This document shows, one piece after another, positions 1-10,428 of a stretch of DNA of 64,000 nucleotides. This DNA is from Streptomyces sp. NBC_01260. GTDB taxonomy: Bacteria; Actinomycetota; Actinomycetes; Streptomycetales; Streptomycetaceae. Below the pieces are notes generated by a model. The model was not told where the DNA came from and did no database searches. It saw only the letters and a program-made list of their open reading frames with translations. Numbering within the stretch: position 1 is the stretch's first letter; each line of letters starts with the position of its first letter. Position numbers and translations under genes: made by a program. The stretch is taken from contig NZ_CP108464.1 in NCBI RefSeq assembly GCF_036226405.1, positions 1,054,001-1,118,000 on the forward strand, in the 5' to 3' direction.

Positions 1-1
1 G

Positions 2-3000
2 CGCGAGACGCTGACCGGCGAGGAGTTCCGGCAGCTGGCGGCCGAATGGTTCGTCGTCGTGCCCGTGGGCGTCCACGAGCCCGCCGACTCGCGGGCCGAG
101 GCCGAGCGCATCGTCGGGGAGATGACCGCAGACCCCGACATCGCCGAGGCGCTTCTCACCGGGGGCCGGCAGCTCCTCGTGGTGCCCCGTGACGTCCCGT
201 TCAGCGGCCTTGAGGCATTCCACGGCCTTCAGGGCGCCCCCGGCCGTTCCCTCGGCACCGAGCGCGGCGGCTTCGCCAGGGGCTACGCGGGCGTGCCCGA
301 GGAGAACCTGCTCGGCGAACCCGCCGCCGTCCACGGCGCGGGCACCTACGCGGACGGCTACTCCAGCGCCCGCCACGAGTGGGCGCACGCCGTCGAGTCC
401 GTGCTCGACCCGGCGGACCAGCAGTGGATCAAGGACGTCTACGAGGCGAAGCGGGCCGCCGAGGCGGCCGGCGAGACCGTGCCCTGGCCCGACGGCCGCT
501 TCCCCAACTACTCCTCCTCCGACGCGCACGAGTACTTCGCGCAGCTCACGACGGCCTACCACGCCGCGAACGCAGGGGTTGACGAGCTGTCCGGCTCCCG
601 GCGCAACAACGGCGCGGACTGGGTGGAGCAGCACGACCCCGCGCTGCTGCCGCTGCTCCACCGGCTCTACGGGCCGGGGCGCCCGGCCGCGCGCGACGGG
701 CTCGACAACCCCCTCGTGCTCACCGGCTTCCGGGCCTTCTGGGGCCGCGTGGAAGGCACCGCGGACACTTCCTCCACTCCCCTCGCCGAGCAGCCCGCCG
801 CCGCGTCGCGCGAGGACGGAGCGGCGGACGTGCGCCGGGACGGGGCGCCGGGACAGGCCGGGCAGGGGACCCCCGGGGAGCGGACCGCGCCCGGCACCGG
901 CGGGCAGCGGCTCGCCCCGCCCGCCGGGGAGGGCACCGCGACGCGCCCCGCCTTCGACCCCCGGCTCGTGGGTGTGCTGCGACGTGCCTTCGGTCCCGGC
1001 ATCGAGCAGACCGGCCAGTTTTCCGGGCTGTACGGCGCCCTGCACATGCTCGTCGGGGCGTACGGGGCCACCCCGCGCTTCAGCGGCGTTCCGTTCGACC
1101 TGGACACAGTGACCCGTCACGTCCTGCGGACGGACCCGGCCGAGGACATCACCCCGCAGCGGCGCATGGAGCTGTTCCAGACGATCTCCAGCGCCGCCCG
1201 GGCCGGTTGGGCGGGCGGGCTCCCCGGGCTCGTCGCCTACCGCGTGCGGCGGATGGGGGCGCTGGGCCCCGCCTCGGTCCTCACCGACGCCTCCGGCAAC
1301 TTCCTCGGCCGCAACCTCACCGGCCACGCCGGGCTGACGCTCGACGCCGGCCAGGTCCTGAGCCCCGGCGCGGACGGCAACCTGCGCTCCGCCCCCGCGC
1401 CTTGGCCGGGGAAGCCGCACGTCGTCGTCGCCGAGCGCGAGGAGGACACGGGCCGCGTCCGGGTGGCCGTCAACGGGGGCGGGACGGTCTCGCTCGACGA
1501 GGAGGAGTTCGCCGCGCTCGTCGCCCAGGACCCCGACCGGTCCCCCGAGGCGCCCGTCGCCGTGGGCGTCGGGCCCCGTCAGGGCGGTACGTCGGAGAGT
1601 CTGTCCCGGCTGATCGCGGACGGTACGGCCACCCGCGCCTGGGGCGTCACCCGCCCCTTCCGGCTCCAGCCGGCTCCCGGCGGGGCTCGCGTCTTCGCCT
1701 TCCCGCCGCCCGAGCCGGACGAGCAGCCCGTACCGGTCGGCTCGTGGTTCCCGAGCGACCCGGGCCTCGTACCGGCCGGGCCCGAGGGACGGGTGACGGC
1801 GAGCGACGGCTCCACGTACCCCGACTCGGACGTGCGCTCGTACCCCATCGTGACCTCGGACGGCCAGGAGCTCACCGGCCGTTCCTATCTCGACGAGGCC
1901 GACATCGCCCGCCGGGAGGAGGCGCTGCGGATGGTTTCCGAGATGACGCACTACTACAACGAGACCGAGGCGATTCCCGGCCTCTCCACCGCCCGGCGGG
2001 GCCCGTTGATGCTGCTGCCGCGCGGACTCGCGGACGCCTACGTCACCCTCGGGCACGGAGAGGGCGGCCGGGTCGTCCTGCCGATGCACAGCACCGGGCG
2101 CAACCACCAGGTCGCGCCCACGGAACTGGGCCGCGAGCTCCGCCGCCGCCCCAGCGTGCAGCGGCTGCGCCCGGAGGTGCCGCTGTGGCTCCTGTGGTGC
2201 GAGATCGCCATGGCGCGGCCCGGCTCGGACCCGCTCGTCCGCCCGGTGGCGGCGCAGGAGGTCTCCAACCAGACCCGGCGCCACGTAGTGGCCTCCGATG
2301 CGCTGGTCGCGCTCGACGAGGGCGACGAGCAGCACCCCGCGGGGCTCATCAAGACCGATGACCCCGACCGGCCCCGGTACGAGTGGCACCAGTTCCTGCC
2401 GGAACCCCTCGTGGACCGCCTCATCGCGCTCGCCGACCACGCCGGACTGCCCGGGGACGTGGCGCGGCGTACGACCCGGGTCCTGCGCTGGGTGCGCGCT
2501 CTGCGCCTGGCCTTCGGCTTCGACATCGACACGCGCGCCGATCGCCAGGAAGAATTTCTCGCCCTCATCTCGGACTTCGGCGCGCTGGAGCAGCAACGCC
2601 TGTGGCAGGGCGGCGCGGAGGGCGCCGAGCCGCTCACGTGGCGGGATCTGGAGGACCTTACGCAGGCCCACGCCCAGCAGTCGGGCCACACGGCGGGCCC
2701 GGTGACCGCCGGCACGCTGCACGGAATGCTCAGCGGGGCGGGCAACGGCACGCTGCGGCTCCCCGCACCGCGCGAAAGCGACGCGGTGCGCCAGGCGCCC
2801 CCGGCCCCGGGCGGCGCGACCCCCGGCCCCTCCTCCCGCGTCCTGCTCGCTCCGCCGACGCCCACCCCCACGGCTCCGGCCCCGGGACGGCAGGCGGCGC
2901 CCGGCCGCTCCCGCGTCGCCGAACTCGTCGGCAGGTACGAGGAGATGGCGCGGGCGTTCGACGACCACGAGCGGCGGGGCACACTGCCCGGACAGGAGCA

Positions 3001-6000
3001 GGAGACCCCCTCCCCCGCCTCCCTGGACGAGCACCGCGCTCCGGCTCCGGCAGAGGAAGTGCGTGCTCCGGTCCCCGTTCCGGCGGAGGAGGTGCGTGCT
3101 CCCGTGGCGGAGGTCCCCGTTTCCCCGGACGCCTACCTGGAGGAGCACGGCCTGACGCCGGTGCACATCCTGCCGGGCGGCGACACGCTCGCCCACCTGC
3201 TGACCGCCGCCGCCCCCGTCGAAACCGGCCGGCTCTCACGGGGCGAACGACCTGCCACACCCGGAGAGTTGCGCGAAAGGTTCGCGAGCGCGCTCGCCAC
3301 CGAGTTCGCCGTGCCCCCGGCGGAACGCACGCTCGGGCTGCCCGCGGAAGGCCCCCGGCCCGGCACCCCGCTCCTCCCGGCCGGTGAGCCGGACGCCCTC
3401 GTCCAGGGCGTGCGGACCGGCCAGGGACCCGGCGCGTCCGACTGGCTGACCCTCGCGGTCGCCGCCCCCGTACTGAACCTGCGTCTCAGCGTGCTGCTGC
3501 CGGACGGCAGGACATGGACCGCCGGTCCGCGCGAGGGCCGCGCGGCGGTGCTGCTCCACCAGGAGAACCCCCCTCCGCACACCTCGCCCTGGCTCGCGAC
3601 GGAGCCCGCCGACACCGCCGCCCAGGAGCCCGCGCGCACGGTCGCCGCCATGCCCCCCGTGCGTACGGCGGCGGCGCCCCCGCCCGGCCGTACGGCGCCC
3701 GAGGTCTTCTTCGGCGTCGAGACCCGCCCGGTCCGCGAGGACCCGCGCCCGGCCGAGACCGTCCCCACCCCGCCGCCCGCCCGCACGACGCTGCCCGAGC
3801 CCCGTACCGAAGCGGTCCCGCCCGTGGAGACCGGCACCACGACGGAGACGGTGGTCGACGACGAGACCACGACGGTGGTGCCGCCGGTCGAGGACGAGAC
3901 CACGACGGTCGCGCCGCTCGTCGCGACGGAGACGGTGCCCGCCTTCTCGCCGTACATCCAGACCTACGGTGCGCGGCACGACGGCTCGGTCGGCTTCGTG
4001 GCCTACGAGGTGCCCTCCGACGAGGTCCTGCACGGCCTGCGCGAGCAGGTCATGGCCGCGCTCGGTGTCGAGACGGGAAGCCCGCACGAGGAGGCGGTGC
4101 GCGCCCATCTCGACCGCGTGCTCGACTCCACCGAGATCGCCGGGAACCTCCCGGCGTTCCGCGGCCCCCGGGGCCACCGCGTCACGGTGCCCGTCGGTGG
4201 CGTGGAACGCACGGTGGACGTGCGCCTGCGGCTGACCGGGCCCGGCCCCGACGCGCGCACCGGCGTCAGCCGGTCCCTGCCCCGTACGCGGCGCCTCGAG
4301 CGGCAGAGCGAGGGCATCCAGGCCCTCACATCGGCGCAGAACTCCGGCACCGCGCGCACCGTGTCCCTGCCCTACCTCGCGCTCCCCGAGGCCGCCTCGG
4401 GACCGCTGCGCTGGGTCTCCGTCACGGTGGCGCCCAGCCTGACGCTCCGGCAGCGCTCGCTCAACATCGGCGTCAGCGAGAGCCTTTCCGTCAAGATCCT
4501 CCAGCGCGCGGGCGACGACGCCCGTTCGGTACGGTTCGACGGGGCCTGGCAGGTCCGCGCGGACGCCGAACCGGCTGCCGCCGACGGCTGGGACACCGAA
4601 CAGGTCCACGGCCCGCTGCACGTCTGGTTCCCCGGGAACCGGGTCGGCGCGGAAGGGGACGCCGCCGAACTGCCGCGCGCCGCCGGGCTCGACACCTTTC
4701 CCCTGTGGGGAGTCGAGGACATCCTCGACGCGGGCCTCCTGACACGACAGGTGCTCGACCACGAGGATCTTCCCGCGCAGCGCGACCTCGGTGCGGAGTC
4801 CCGGGCGGCTCTGGAGGACTTTCTGGACGAGCAGCTGACACGGGGCTCGCTGCACCTCCAGCGCGACCGGGGGGTCATGTCCCCGCTCCTCACAGACACC
4901 GACGGCACCGTCATCGGCTTCGTCCGCGTCCGCGCCGTCGTCACGCCCGGCACGCCCTACCACCGGACGGCCGACGGGGACAAGGCGCTGGAGGTCCGCT
5001 TCACGCACAGCTCCAGCACCGACCGCTCGGCCCGTGTCGTCAGCGGTGCCGGCCTCGGCGTCGCCATCGCCCCGATGTTCACCTCCCGGACGGAACAGGG
5101 TCACCCCGGTGCCGCCGACCACTGGGGCGGAAGGTTCCAGTTCAAGGGCGCGCCCTCCTGGCAGTCGGGCGACGCGCTGAACACCGGTGCCAAATCGGGC
5201 ATGATGCACGGCCTCACCACCTCCAACGGTCAGCTGCTGACGCCCGCCGACCTGACGTACGAGGTGACGTTCGTCCGGGCGGGCGGCGGGACGCAGGGCC
5301 CGGTCCGGATCGGGCGCGGCGAGGAGAGCGTCCAGCTGCGGCTGCTGCCCCACGACATCGTCGCGGGGGCGGCGCCCACGGAGGAGCGGCGCGGGCTGCC
5401 GCCCCACCTCGACAGCCTCTCCGCCATCGGGTACACCGCCGTCCCCCTCTCACTCGAAGGGGCCGACGAGGTCTTCGACCGGGCCGAGGCGCGGTTGCGA
5501 GCCCTCCACTACCTGCCGCCGCTGGAGCACCAGCCCTGGGAGAGCCGTATCCAGGGGCGGCGCGCCCGCGCCCAGTTGGCGAACCTCCAGCGGTTCGAGC
5601 AGTTGCGCTCCGGCATCGGCCAGGCGACCGCGCTCCCGGACGGCGTCGAGGGCGGCAGGCCCATCTGGCTGGACCTGCCCGGCCTGACGGGCGGCAGCGC
5701 GCGCGTCGAACTGCGCATGACCATCACCCGGGACCGCACCCCGCGCGCCGGGGAGACCGGACCGCCCGCCGCGACGCACGAGCTGCGGCTGGCGGACGTC
5801 GAGACCGTCGCCACCGGCTCCCACGAGGCGCGCGGCACCCGCGAGCGGTCCACCGCGCTAGGTCTCGACCTCAGCATCGGCGGAGGCCCGCGCCAGCCCG
5901 CCGGCAACTGGTCGGTGGACTACCTCGCCGACGGCACTTACGCCCGTACGTGGGCGCGCTCCGCCACCGCGGGCTCCGCCGTCGCGAGCGAGCAGGCCAA

Positions 6001-9000
6001 CACGAGCAAGAGCGGGGGGACGGAGATCTTCGCCGTGCCCGCCCGGCTCGCGCTCGACCTCTACCAGGGCACCTCGCAGGTGCCGGAGGCCCGCTTCGCC
6101 GAGCCCCCGGCGCCACCGCGCCCCGCGGCGGACACCGCCCCCCGGCCGGTGACCGCCGCCGGTACGGACACCGTCCCCGAGGTCCCGGACCTCGGGGACG
6201 TCCCGCCCGGCACCGGGATCTTCCCCCTCAGGGACCTCGCGCCGGGCACGGAGACCGCACCGCCCACGGACACCGAGCCCGGTACGGAGGACACCGACCC
6301 CGAGGCCGGGATCGTGCCTGCGCGGGGGGAGGCGCAGCCCGTCACGGCGCCCGTCGTGGTCCGGCTCGCCGTTTCGCACCACCGCACCCTGCCCCGCCCG
6401 GCGGACGCGGCGCCCGCAGAGGTCCCCGAGGCCCCGGGCTACACGATCCGCGCACCGCGCACCGGGACCGGCGCGGACAACGACCGCACGCTTCTCGGGC
6501 TCGTGGACGAGGAGGGGAACCCGCTGCCCGACGTCACCAAGCTCCTCGACGACTCCCACGCGGACCTCTTCCGGGCCGCGGAGGCGATCCAGGCCGCTCT
6601 GCGCCTCGTCGCCTCCGGCGACTACCCCGGTCGGCCGGACCGCGGCACCTTCGGCCAGTTGTCCGAGTGGGCCCGGCAGGCCGCCGCCCTGCCGGGCGTG
6701 CGCCCGGTGAGTGACCACCTGGTGGGCCAGGACCCGCGGGACAGGGGCACCTTCGCGAACGAGGCGGCCTTCCAGCAGACGCGGGTCGCCAGCCTCCTCG
6801 GCCGCGCGCACCAGATCCTCAACGGCGTCTACACCGTCGAGGGGATCGTCCTGCCGGGACTCGGCGCCGACCAGCACCTCGCCATGGACGTGGAGGGATA
6901 CCTCCACCACCCCACGCGCGACGCCGAGTTCGCCACGCACGGCCAGAACGACGTGAACGCCACGGACCTCGCCGCCGAGCGACGTACGAAGAGCAGCTCC
7001 ACCACCGGCGCCTTCGGGGTGACCGGCCTGCGGGGCGCGCCCAGGCCCACGCCCGAGGGCACCGTCGCCCGTATGGTCCGGGGCAACATCGCTGGTACGG
7101 GCTCCCGTACGCACCGCGGGGAGCACGTCGAGGACACGTCCTCCAGCAGCGCCACCGTGCGCGGCGGCACCGAGGGGGCCGCCCAGCACCTCATCACGGC
7201 CGACCTCACCCTCCTGCTCACCATCCGGCACGGCACGGCCAACGTCGTCGGCAACGCGGTCGGACTCGGCAGCGGGAGCGACATCACGCTCGCCATCGAC
7301 GTGCCGCGCGCCGTCCAGTTCCGGCTCTACCCGGGGCAGCTCATCCGCGAGGCGCGGTGGTTCAGCGGGATCGAAGGGCTCGTCGTGCCGACGGCACCGC
7401 CATACACGGTGTCGCTCCCGGACGACTTCGTCCGCACGCGCGAGCCGGGATTCGGCGCCGTCCTCTCGGTCACCCAGCTCGACGACCCGGTCACCCGCCG
7501 CCCGAGCCGCAACCGTATGTGGCACGAGGTGACCCGGCTCGTGGAGCGCGTGGCATCCGGCGTCACCCGGCCCGGGAACATCGCCCACCTCTCCGGGGTC
7601 GCCGCCCTCGTCGCCGACCAGACCTCGCCGACGCGTCTGCGGACGCTGCCGACACGCGGTTCGGTCAGCCTGTGGTTCCGGTACGGGGCCCGCGCCGACG
7701 CCCACCTCGTCGAGGTGACGCTGCGCGCCGATCCCGAGGCGCAGACCCCGGGCCTGCGCGAGATCCAGGGCCGCCCCGCCGGGGAGAAGACGGGCGTGGA
7801 GCAGCAGAGCACGCACGCCCCGGACAACAGGATGGAGAGCGACACCGTCTCCCGCACCGTCACGGGGCTCCTCGACCTCGGGCTGCGCGACCCGCGTCCG
7901 GGCACGTCCCGCTACACGGACCGCTGGTCCCTGCTGCCTTCGGCCGTCCAGGGGCGCGCCCTCACCCGGCGCTCCGACCGCACCGCCGACGACCGCTTCT
8001 GGCAGCGCTCCGACAACGTCGCGGACTTCGACCGCGTCGGCTACCGCTTCACCGTCTCGGTGCGCACCAGCCTCATCCCCGAATCGCTCTTCGACCTGGT
8101 CGGCGGCCTCCTGGGCCGGGGGCTCGCGTCGATGGCGGACCGGGGAGACCGCTACTGGCTCCCGGCCTTCCTGAGCGGCTTCTTCCACGGGGCACCCGCG
8201 CAGGAGGTGGTCGTCCCGGTCGACGTGGCGCTGCGCTTCGCAGGCTCCGACAGCGTCGCCCGGACCGACACGGGGCACACGGCGGACGGCGTCCGCGAGT
8301 GGACCCCGCTGTCCCCGCGGGTCAGGGAGAGCGACCCGCTGCTGCCCGCCGCCGACGAGGAGACCACCCCGGCCGGGGAGCGCACCCTGAGCGCGTACCC
8401 CCGGTTCGTGCCCACGAGCACCACGCCGCTGAGTCACTTCAACGCCTTCCCGGAGCTGGCCGAGGCGATCCGGGCGGTCTCGCCGGGCATCGAGGGGCAC
8501 TGGGGCCTGACGGCCGACGCACACCCCGACGCGGGCAACGCGCGCCTGACCGACCTCGCGCAGTCCGGGCGCCCGGCGGCGCTGACCGGACCGGCCACGG
8601 CGGCCGGTCTCCACCCCCGGATGCCCGGCGGCTGGCCCGTCCTCAGCGGCACCGGATCGCCCGTCACCCTCCAGGTGACCGTGCACGACCCGCGCCTCTT
8701 CGCACCGGGGGCGGCGGACATCGCGGCGGACGGCGCCAGGACCCGTACGCGCGTCGCCGTGAGCACCGCCACCAACAGCCGGGGCCTGGAGCTCGGGCAG
8801 CGCTTCGCCCTCAGTGCCACGCCGCGCAACGACCATCTGACCGGCGCCGGTCAGCCCTTGCTCTCCGCGCAGCCCGCCACCCGGGGCAGCGACAGCTCGG
8901 TGACCACCGGGAGCCAGAACCGGGTCAAGAACGGCACGACCTCGGCGGGCGACACATACACGTACCTGGCGCACGCCGATGTCGTCGTCACCGTGACCGG

Positions 9001-10291
9001 CCCCGAGGGGGTCCGGTACGTGACGGGCAGTGCCACCGTGCGGGCCGGGGAGCGCGACCTGCTCGGCTACGGCGTCGTCACCGCTCCGTCCGTGCCCTGG
9101 GCGTACGACCTGCCCTCGGTGGTCCGCGAACGCCGGGCCGCCGACGACCGCGCGCGGCACGCCGCGCCGGACGAGGGGATGGCCCCCGCGCCCGCCCGGA
9201 CCCCGGCGGACCCCGGCGCCTGGCGCACCGAGCCGGTCACCGAGCTGCCCGCCCTGCTCGCCTCCGGGATCGCCCCGGAGCAGGAGGCTGTGCAGTTCTG
9301 GCTCGACCTCGGCGCCGACCCGGACGCCTCCGCGCTCGCGCACGCGCTCTACGTGGGGACCCGCGTCGCCGCGATCTCCCACCGCCGCGTGGAGCTGGCC
9401 GTACGCGGCACCACGGGGCTGCGGTTCTGGCCCATCGAAGCCGACGGCTCCCTCGCGGACGTCACCCCGGCCACGAGCGGCGGCTGGGAGCAACTGCGCC
9501 GGGCCGTCGACGCGTACACCCGGGCGGTGGACCGGGAGGCCGCGGCCGTGGCGGCCCAGCAGCCGCTGGACGCACGCCTGCCGGACCTGCGCCAACAGGT
9601 CGCGGAGGCGGACGGGAACCGTCGGCAGCGGCAGCTCCGGATGGAGGAGGCGGAGGCGCTGCACACGGCCGCCCACGACACGCACACCGCCCTCGTCGCC
9701 GAGTGGAACACGCGACGGGAGGAACTGGAGCAGGCCGGACGCGACCGCACGGAGCGGAAGAACGAGGTGACCGCCGCGGAGCGCGACCTCGCGGCCGCCG
9801 ACGAGGTCGTGCGCGCGGCGACGCGGGCCGTCGTCCCCGCACCTGACGGCACGCCCGCCCCGGAGTCGGCCGCGCACGCCCTCCAACGCGCCGAGGCCAG
9901 GCAGCGCGACGCGGTGCGCGCGCTCGGCGCCAGGGAGGAGGGGGAGCGGACCGCGCGGCGCGAGGTCGACCGGCTCACCACTGAGGTCGGCGGCCTGGAC
10001 CACGCCCTCGCGAACGCCAAGCGCGTCATGGACGACAACCGGCAGGAACGCGACAGGGCCCGGGGCAGGCACCGGGACGCCGTCGCACGGTACGAGACCC
10101 GGGACGGCGAACGCGCGCAGGTGGAGGAGCGCTTGGAGGCCCTGCGCGGGGACCAGCAGGCCCACGCCCAGCAGGCACGCGACGCCTGGGCGAGCATGCC
10201 GGGCCCTGCCGGGCGGCTCAGCGCCGACCGCTGCGCCGAGCGGACCGGGGGCTCCGGCTTCCCGCTCACCTCGCGGCCGCGCGGGCGGTGA
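2..10291 (+). CDS. Giant multidomain protein with lethal-factor-like metallopeptidase segment (5' end missing)
   Basis: The frame is open from base 2, so the gene starts upstream; 3,429 codons are visible (first in-window GTG at 59, used for numbering). Order of segments: a zincin-like region (~60-180) with HEWAH at 106-110 and DAHEYFA with E158, the HExxH plus EYFA-type third ligand of anthrax lethal-factor-like peptidases; a Pro/Ala-rich linker; a segment with a Cys in WLLWCEI near residue 720 that faintly recalls Cys-peptidase folds; another linker; an OTU-like segment (~1035-1190) starting PGGDTLAHLL where the usual Cys is Thr; a Thr/Val/Glu/Pro linker; about 1,800 residues of recurring beta-rich modules with Ser/Thr/Gly-rich loops; and a charged coiled coil (~3150-3390). 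Polymorphic toxins and giant surface proteins have this architecture. No transmembrane segment is seen. The function is inferred and the true N-terminus is unknown. Confidence 0.85.
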   Translation, partial: RETLTGEEFRQLAAEWFVVVPVGVHEPADSRAEAERIVGEMTADPDIAEALLTGGRQLLVVPRDVPFSGLEAFHGLQGAPGRSLGTERGGFARGYAGVPEENLLGEPAAVHGAGTYADGYSSARHEWAHAVESVLDPADQQWIKDVYEAKRAAEAAGETVPWPDGRFPNYSSSDAHEYFAQLTTAYHAANAGVDELSGSRRNNGADWVEQHDPALLPLLHRLYGPGRPAARDGLDNPLVLTGFRAFWGRVEGTADTSSTPLAEQPAAASREDGAADVRRDGAPGQAGQGTPGERTAPGTGGQRLAPPAGEGTATRPAFDPRLVGVLRRAFGPGIEQTGQFSGLYGALHMLVGAYGATPRFSGVPFDLDTVTRHVLRTDPAEDITPQRRMELFQTISSAARAGWAGGLPGLVAYRVRRMGALGPASVLTDASGNFLGRNLTGHAGLTLDAGQVLSPGADGNLRSAPAPWPGKPHVVVAEREEDTGRVRVAVNGGGTVSLDEEEFAALVAQDPDRSPEAPVAVGVGPRQGGTSESLSRLIADGTATRAWGVTRPFRLQPAPGGARVFAFPPPEPDEQPVPVGSWFPSDPGLVPAGPEGRVTASDGSTYPDSDVRSYPIVTSDGQELTGRSYLDEADIARREEALRMVSEMTHYYNETEAIPGLSTARRGPLMLLPRGLADAYVTLGHGEGGRVVLPMHSTGRNHQVAPTELGRELRRRPSVQRLRPEVPLWLLWCEIAMARPGSDPLVRPVAAQEVSNQTRRHVVASDALVALDEGDEQHPAGLIKTDDPDRPRYEWHQFLPEPLVDRLIALADHAGLPGDVARRTTRVLRWVRALRLAFGFDIDTRADRQEEFLALISDFGALEQQRLWQGGAEGAEPLTWRDLEDLTQAHAQQSGHTAGPVTAGTLHGMLSGAGNGTLRLPAPRESDAVRQAPPAPGGATPGPSSRVLLAPPTPTPTAPAPGRQAAPGRSRVAELVGRYEEMARAFDDHERRGTLPGQEQETPSPASLDEHRAPAPAEEVRAPVPVPAEEVRAPVAEVPVSPDAYLEEHGLTPVHILPGGDTLAHLLTAAAPVETGRLSRGERPATPGELRERFASALATEFAVPPAERTLGLPAEGPRPGTPLLPAGEPDALVQGVRTGQGPGASDWLTLAVAAPVLNLRLSVLLPDGRTWTAGPREGRAAVLLHQENPPPHTSPWLATEPADTAAQEPARTVAAMPPVRTAAAPPPGRTAPEVFFGVETRPVREDPRPAETVPTPPPARTTLPEPRTEAVPPVETGTTTETVVDDETTTVVPPVEDETTTVAPLVATETVPAFSPYIQTYGARHDGSVGFVAYEVPSDEVLHGLREQVMAALGVETGSPHEEAVRAHLDRVLDSTEIAGNLPAFRGPRGHRVTVPVGGVERTVDVRLRLTGPGPDARTGVSRSLPRTRRLERQSEGIQALTSAQNSGTARTVSLPYLALPEAASGPLRWVSVTVAPSLTLRQRSLNIGVSESLSVKILQRAGDDARSVRFDGAWQVRADAEPAAADGWDTEQVHGPLHVWFPGNRVGAEGDAAELPRAAGLDTFPLWGVEDILDAGLLTRQVLDHEDLPAQRDLGAESRAALEDFLDEQLTRGSLHLQRDRGVMSPLLTDTDGTVIGFVRVRAVVTPGTPYHRTADGDKALEVRFTHSSSTDRSARVVSGAGLGVAIAPMFTSRTEQGHPGAADHWGGRFQFKGAPSWQSGDALNTGAKSGMMHGLTTSNGQLLTPADLTYEVTFVRAGGGTQGPVRIGRGEESVQLRLLPHDIVAGAAPTEERRGLPPHLDSLSAIGYTAVPLSLEGADEVFDRAEARLRALHYLPPLEHQPWESRIQGRRARAQLANLQRFEQLRSGIGQATALPDGVEGGRPIWLDLPGLTGGSARVELRMTITRDRTPRAGETGPPAATHELRLADVETVATGSHEARGTRERSTALGLDLSIGGGPRQPAGNWSVDYLADGTYARTWARSATAGSAVASEQANTSKSGGTEIFAVPARLALDLYQGTSQVPEARFAEPPAPPRPAADTAPRPVTAAGTDTVPEVPDLGDVPPGTGIFPLRDLAPGTETAPPTDTEPGTEDTDPEAGIVPARGEAQPVTAPVVVRLAVSHHRTLPRPADAAPAEVPEAPGYTIRAPRTGTGADNDRTLLGLVDEEGNPLPDVTKLLDDSHADLFRAAEAIQAALRLVASGDYPGRPDRGTFGQLSEWARQAAALPGVRPVSDHLVGQDPRDRGTFANEAAFQQTRVASLLGRAHQILNGVYTVEGIVLPGLGADQHLAMDVEGYLHHPTRDAEFATHGQNDVNATDLAAERRTKSSSTTGAFGVTGLRGAPRPTPEGTVARMVRGNIAGTGSRTHRGEHVEDTSSSSATVRGGTEGAAQHLITADLTLLLTIRHGTANVVGNAVGLGSGSDITLAIDVPRAVQFRLYPGQLIREARWFSGIEGLVVPTAPPYTVSLPDDFVRTREPGFGAVLSVTQLDDPVTRRPSRNRMWHEVTRLVERVASGVTRPGNIAHLSGVAALVADQTSPTRLRTLPTRGSVSLWFRYGARADAHLVEVTLRADPEAQTPGLREIQGRPAGEKTGVEQQSTHAPDNRMESDTVSRTVTGLLDLGLRDPRPGTSRYTDRWSLLPSAVQGRALTRRSDRTADDRFWQRSDNVADFDRVGYRFTVSVRTSLIPESLFDLVGGLLGRGLASMADRGDRYWLPAFLSGFFHGAPAQEVVVPVDVALRFAGSDSVARTDTGHTADGVREWTPLSPRVRESDPLLPAADEETTPAGERTLSAYPRFVPTSTTPLSHFNAFPELAEAIRAVSPGIEGHWGLTADAHPDAGNARLTDLAQSGRPAALTGPATAAGLHPRMPGGWPVLSGTGSPVTLQVTVHDPRLFAPGAADIAADGARTRTRVAVSTATNSRGLELGQRFALSATPRNDHLTGAGQPLLSAQPATRGSDSSVTTGSQNRVKNGTTSAGDTYTYLAHADVVVTVTGPEGVRYVTGSATVRAGERDLLGYGVVTAPSVPWAYDLPSVVRERRAADDRARHAAPDEGMAPAPARTPADPGAWRTEPVTELPALLASGIAPEQEAVQFWLDLGADPDASALAHALYVGTRVAAISHRRVELAVRGTTGLRFWPIEADGSLADVTPATSGGWEQLRRAVDAYTRAVDREAAAVAAQQPLDARLPDLRQQVAEADGNRRQRQLRMEEAEALHTAAHDTHTALVAEWNTRREELEQAGRDRTERKNEVTAAERDLAAADEVVRAATRAVVPAPDGTPAPESAAHALQRAEARQRDAVRALGAREEGERTARREVDRLTTEVGGLDHALANAKRVMDDNRQERDRARGRHRDAVARYETRDGERAQVEERLEALRGDQQAHAQQARDAWASMPGPAGRLSADRCAERTGGSGFPLTSRPRGR

Positions 10292-10350
10292 GCCGGGGCG
10301 GGCGGCCCCGGGGCCGGTGCGCCGCGCGGTCGGCACCCGGCGCGTCGCAC

Positions 10351-10390
10351 GCGAAGGCCCCGGCGGGAGGATCCCCGCCGGGGCCTTCGC
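10351..10390. terminator. Bidirectional terminator hairpin
   Basis: A perfect 17-bp stem (left arm GCGAAGGCCCCGGCGGG, loop AGGATC) lies between the convergent giant gene and the ricin-lectin gene. It is well placed to stop transcription from both sides. Confidence 0.85.
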
Positions 10391-10428
10391 GGCTGCCCGG
10401 GTGGTGAACCCGGGCCTATGCCGCCGGG

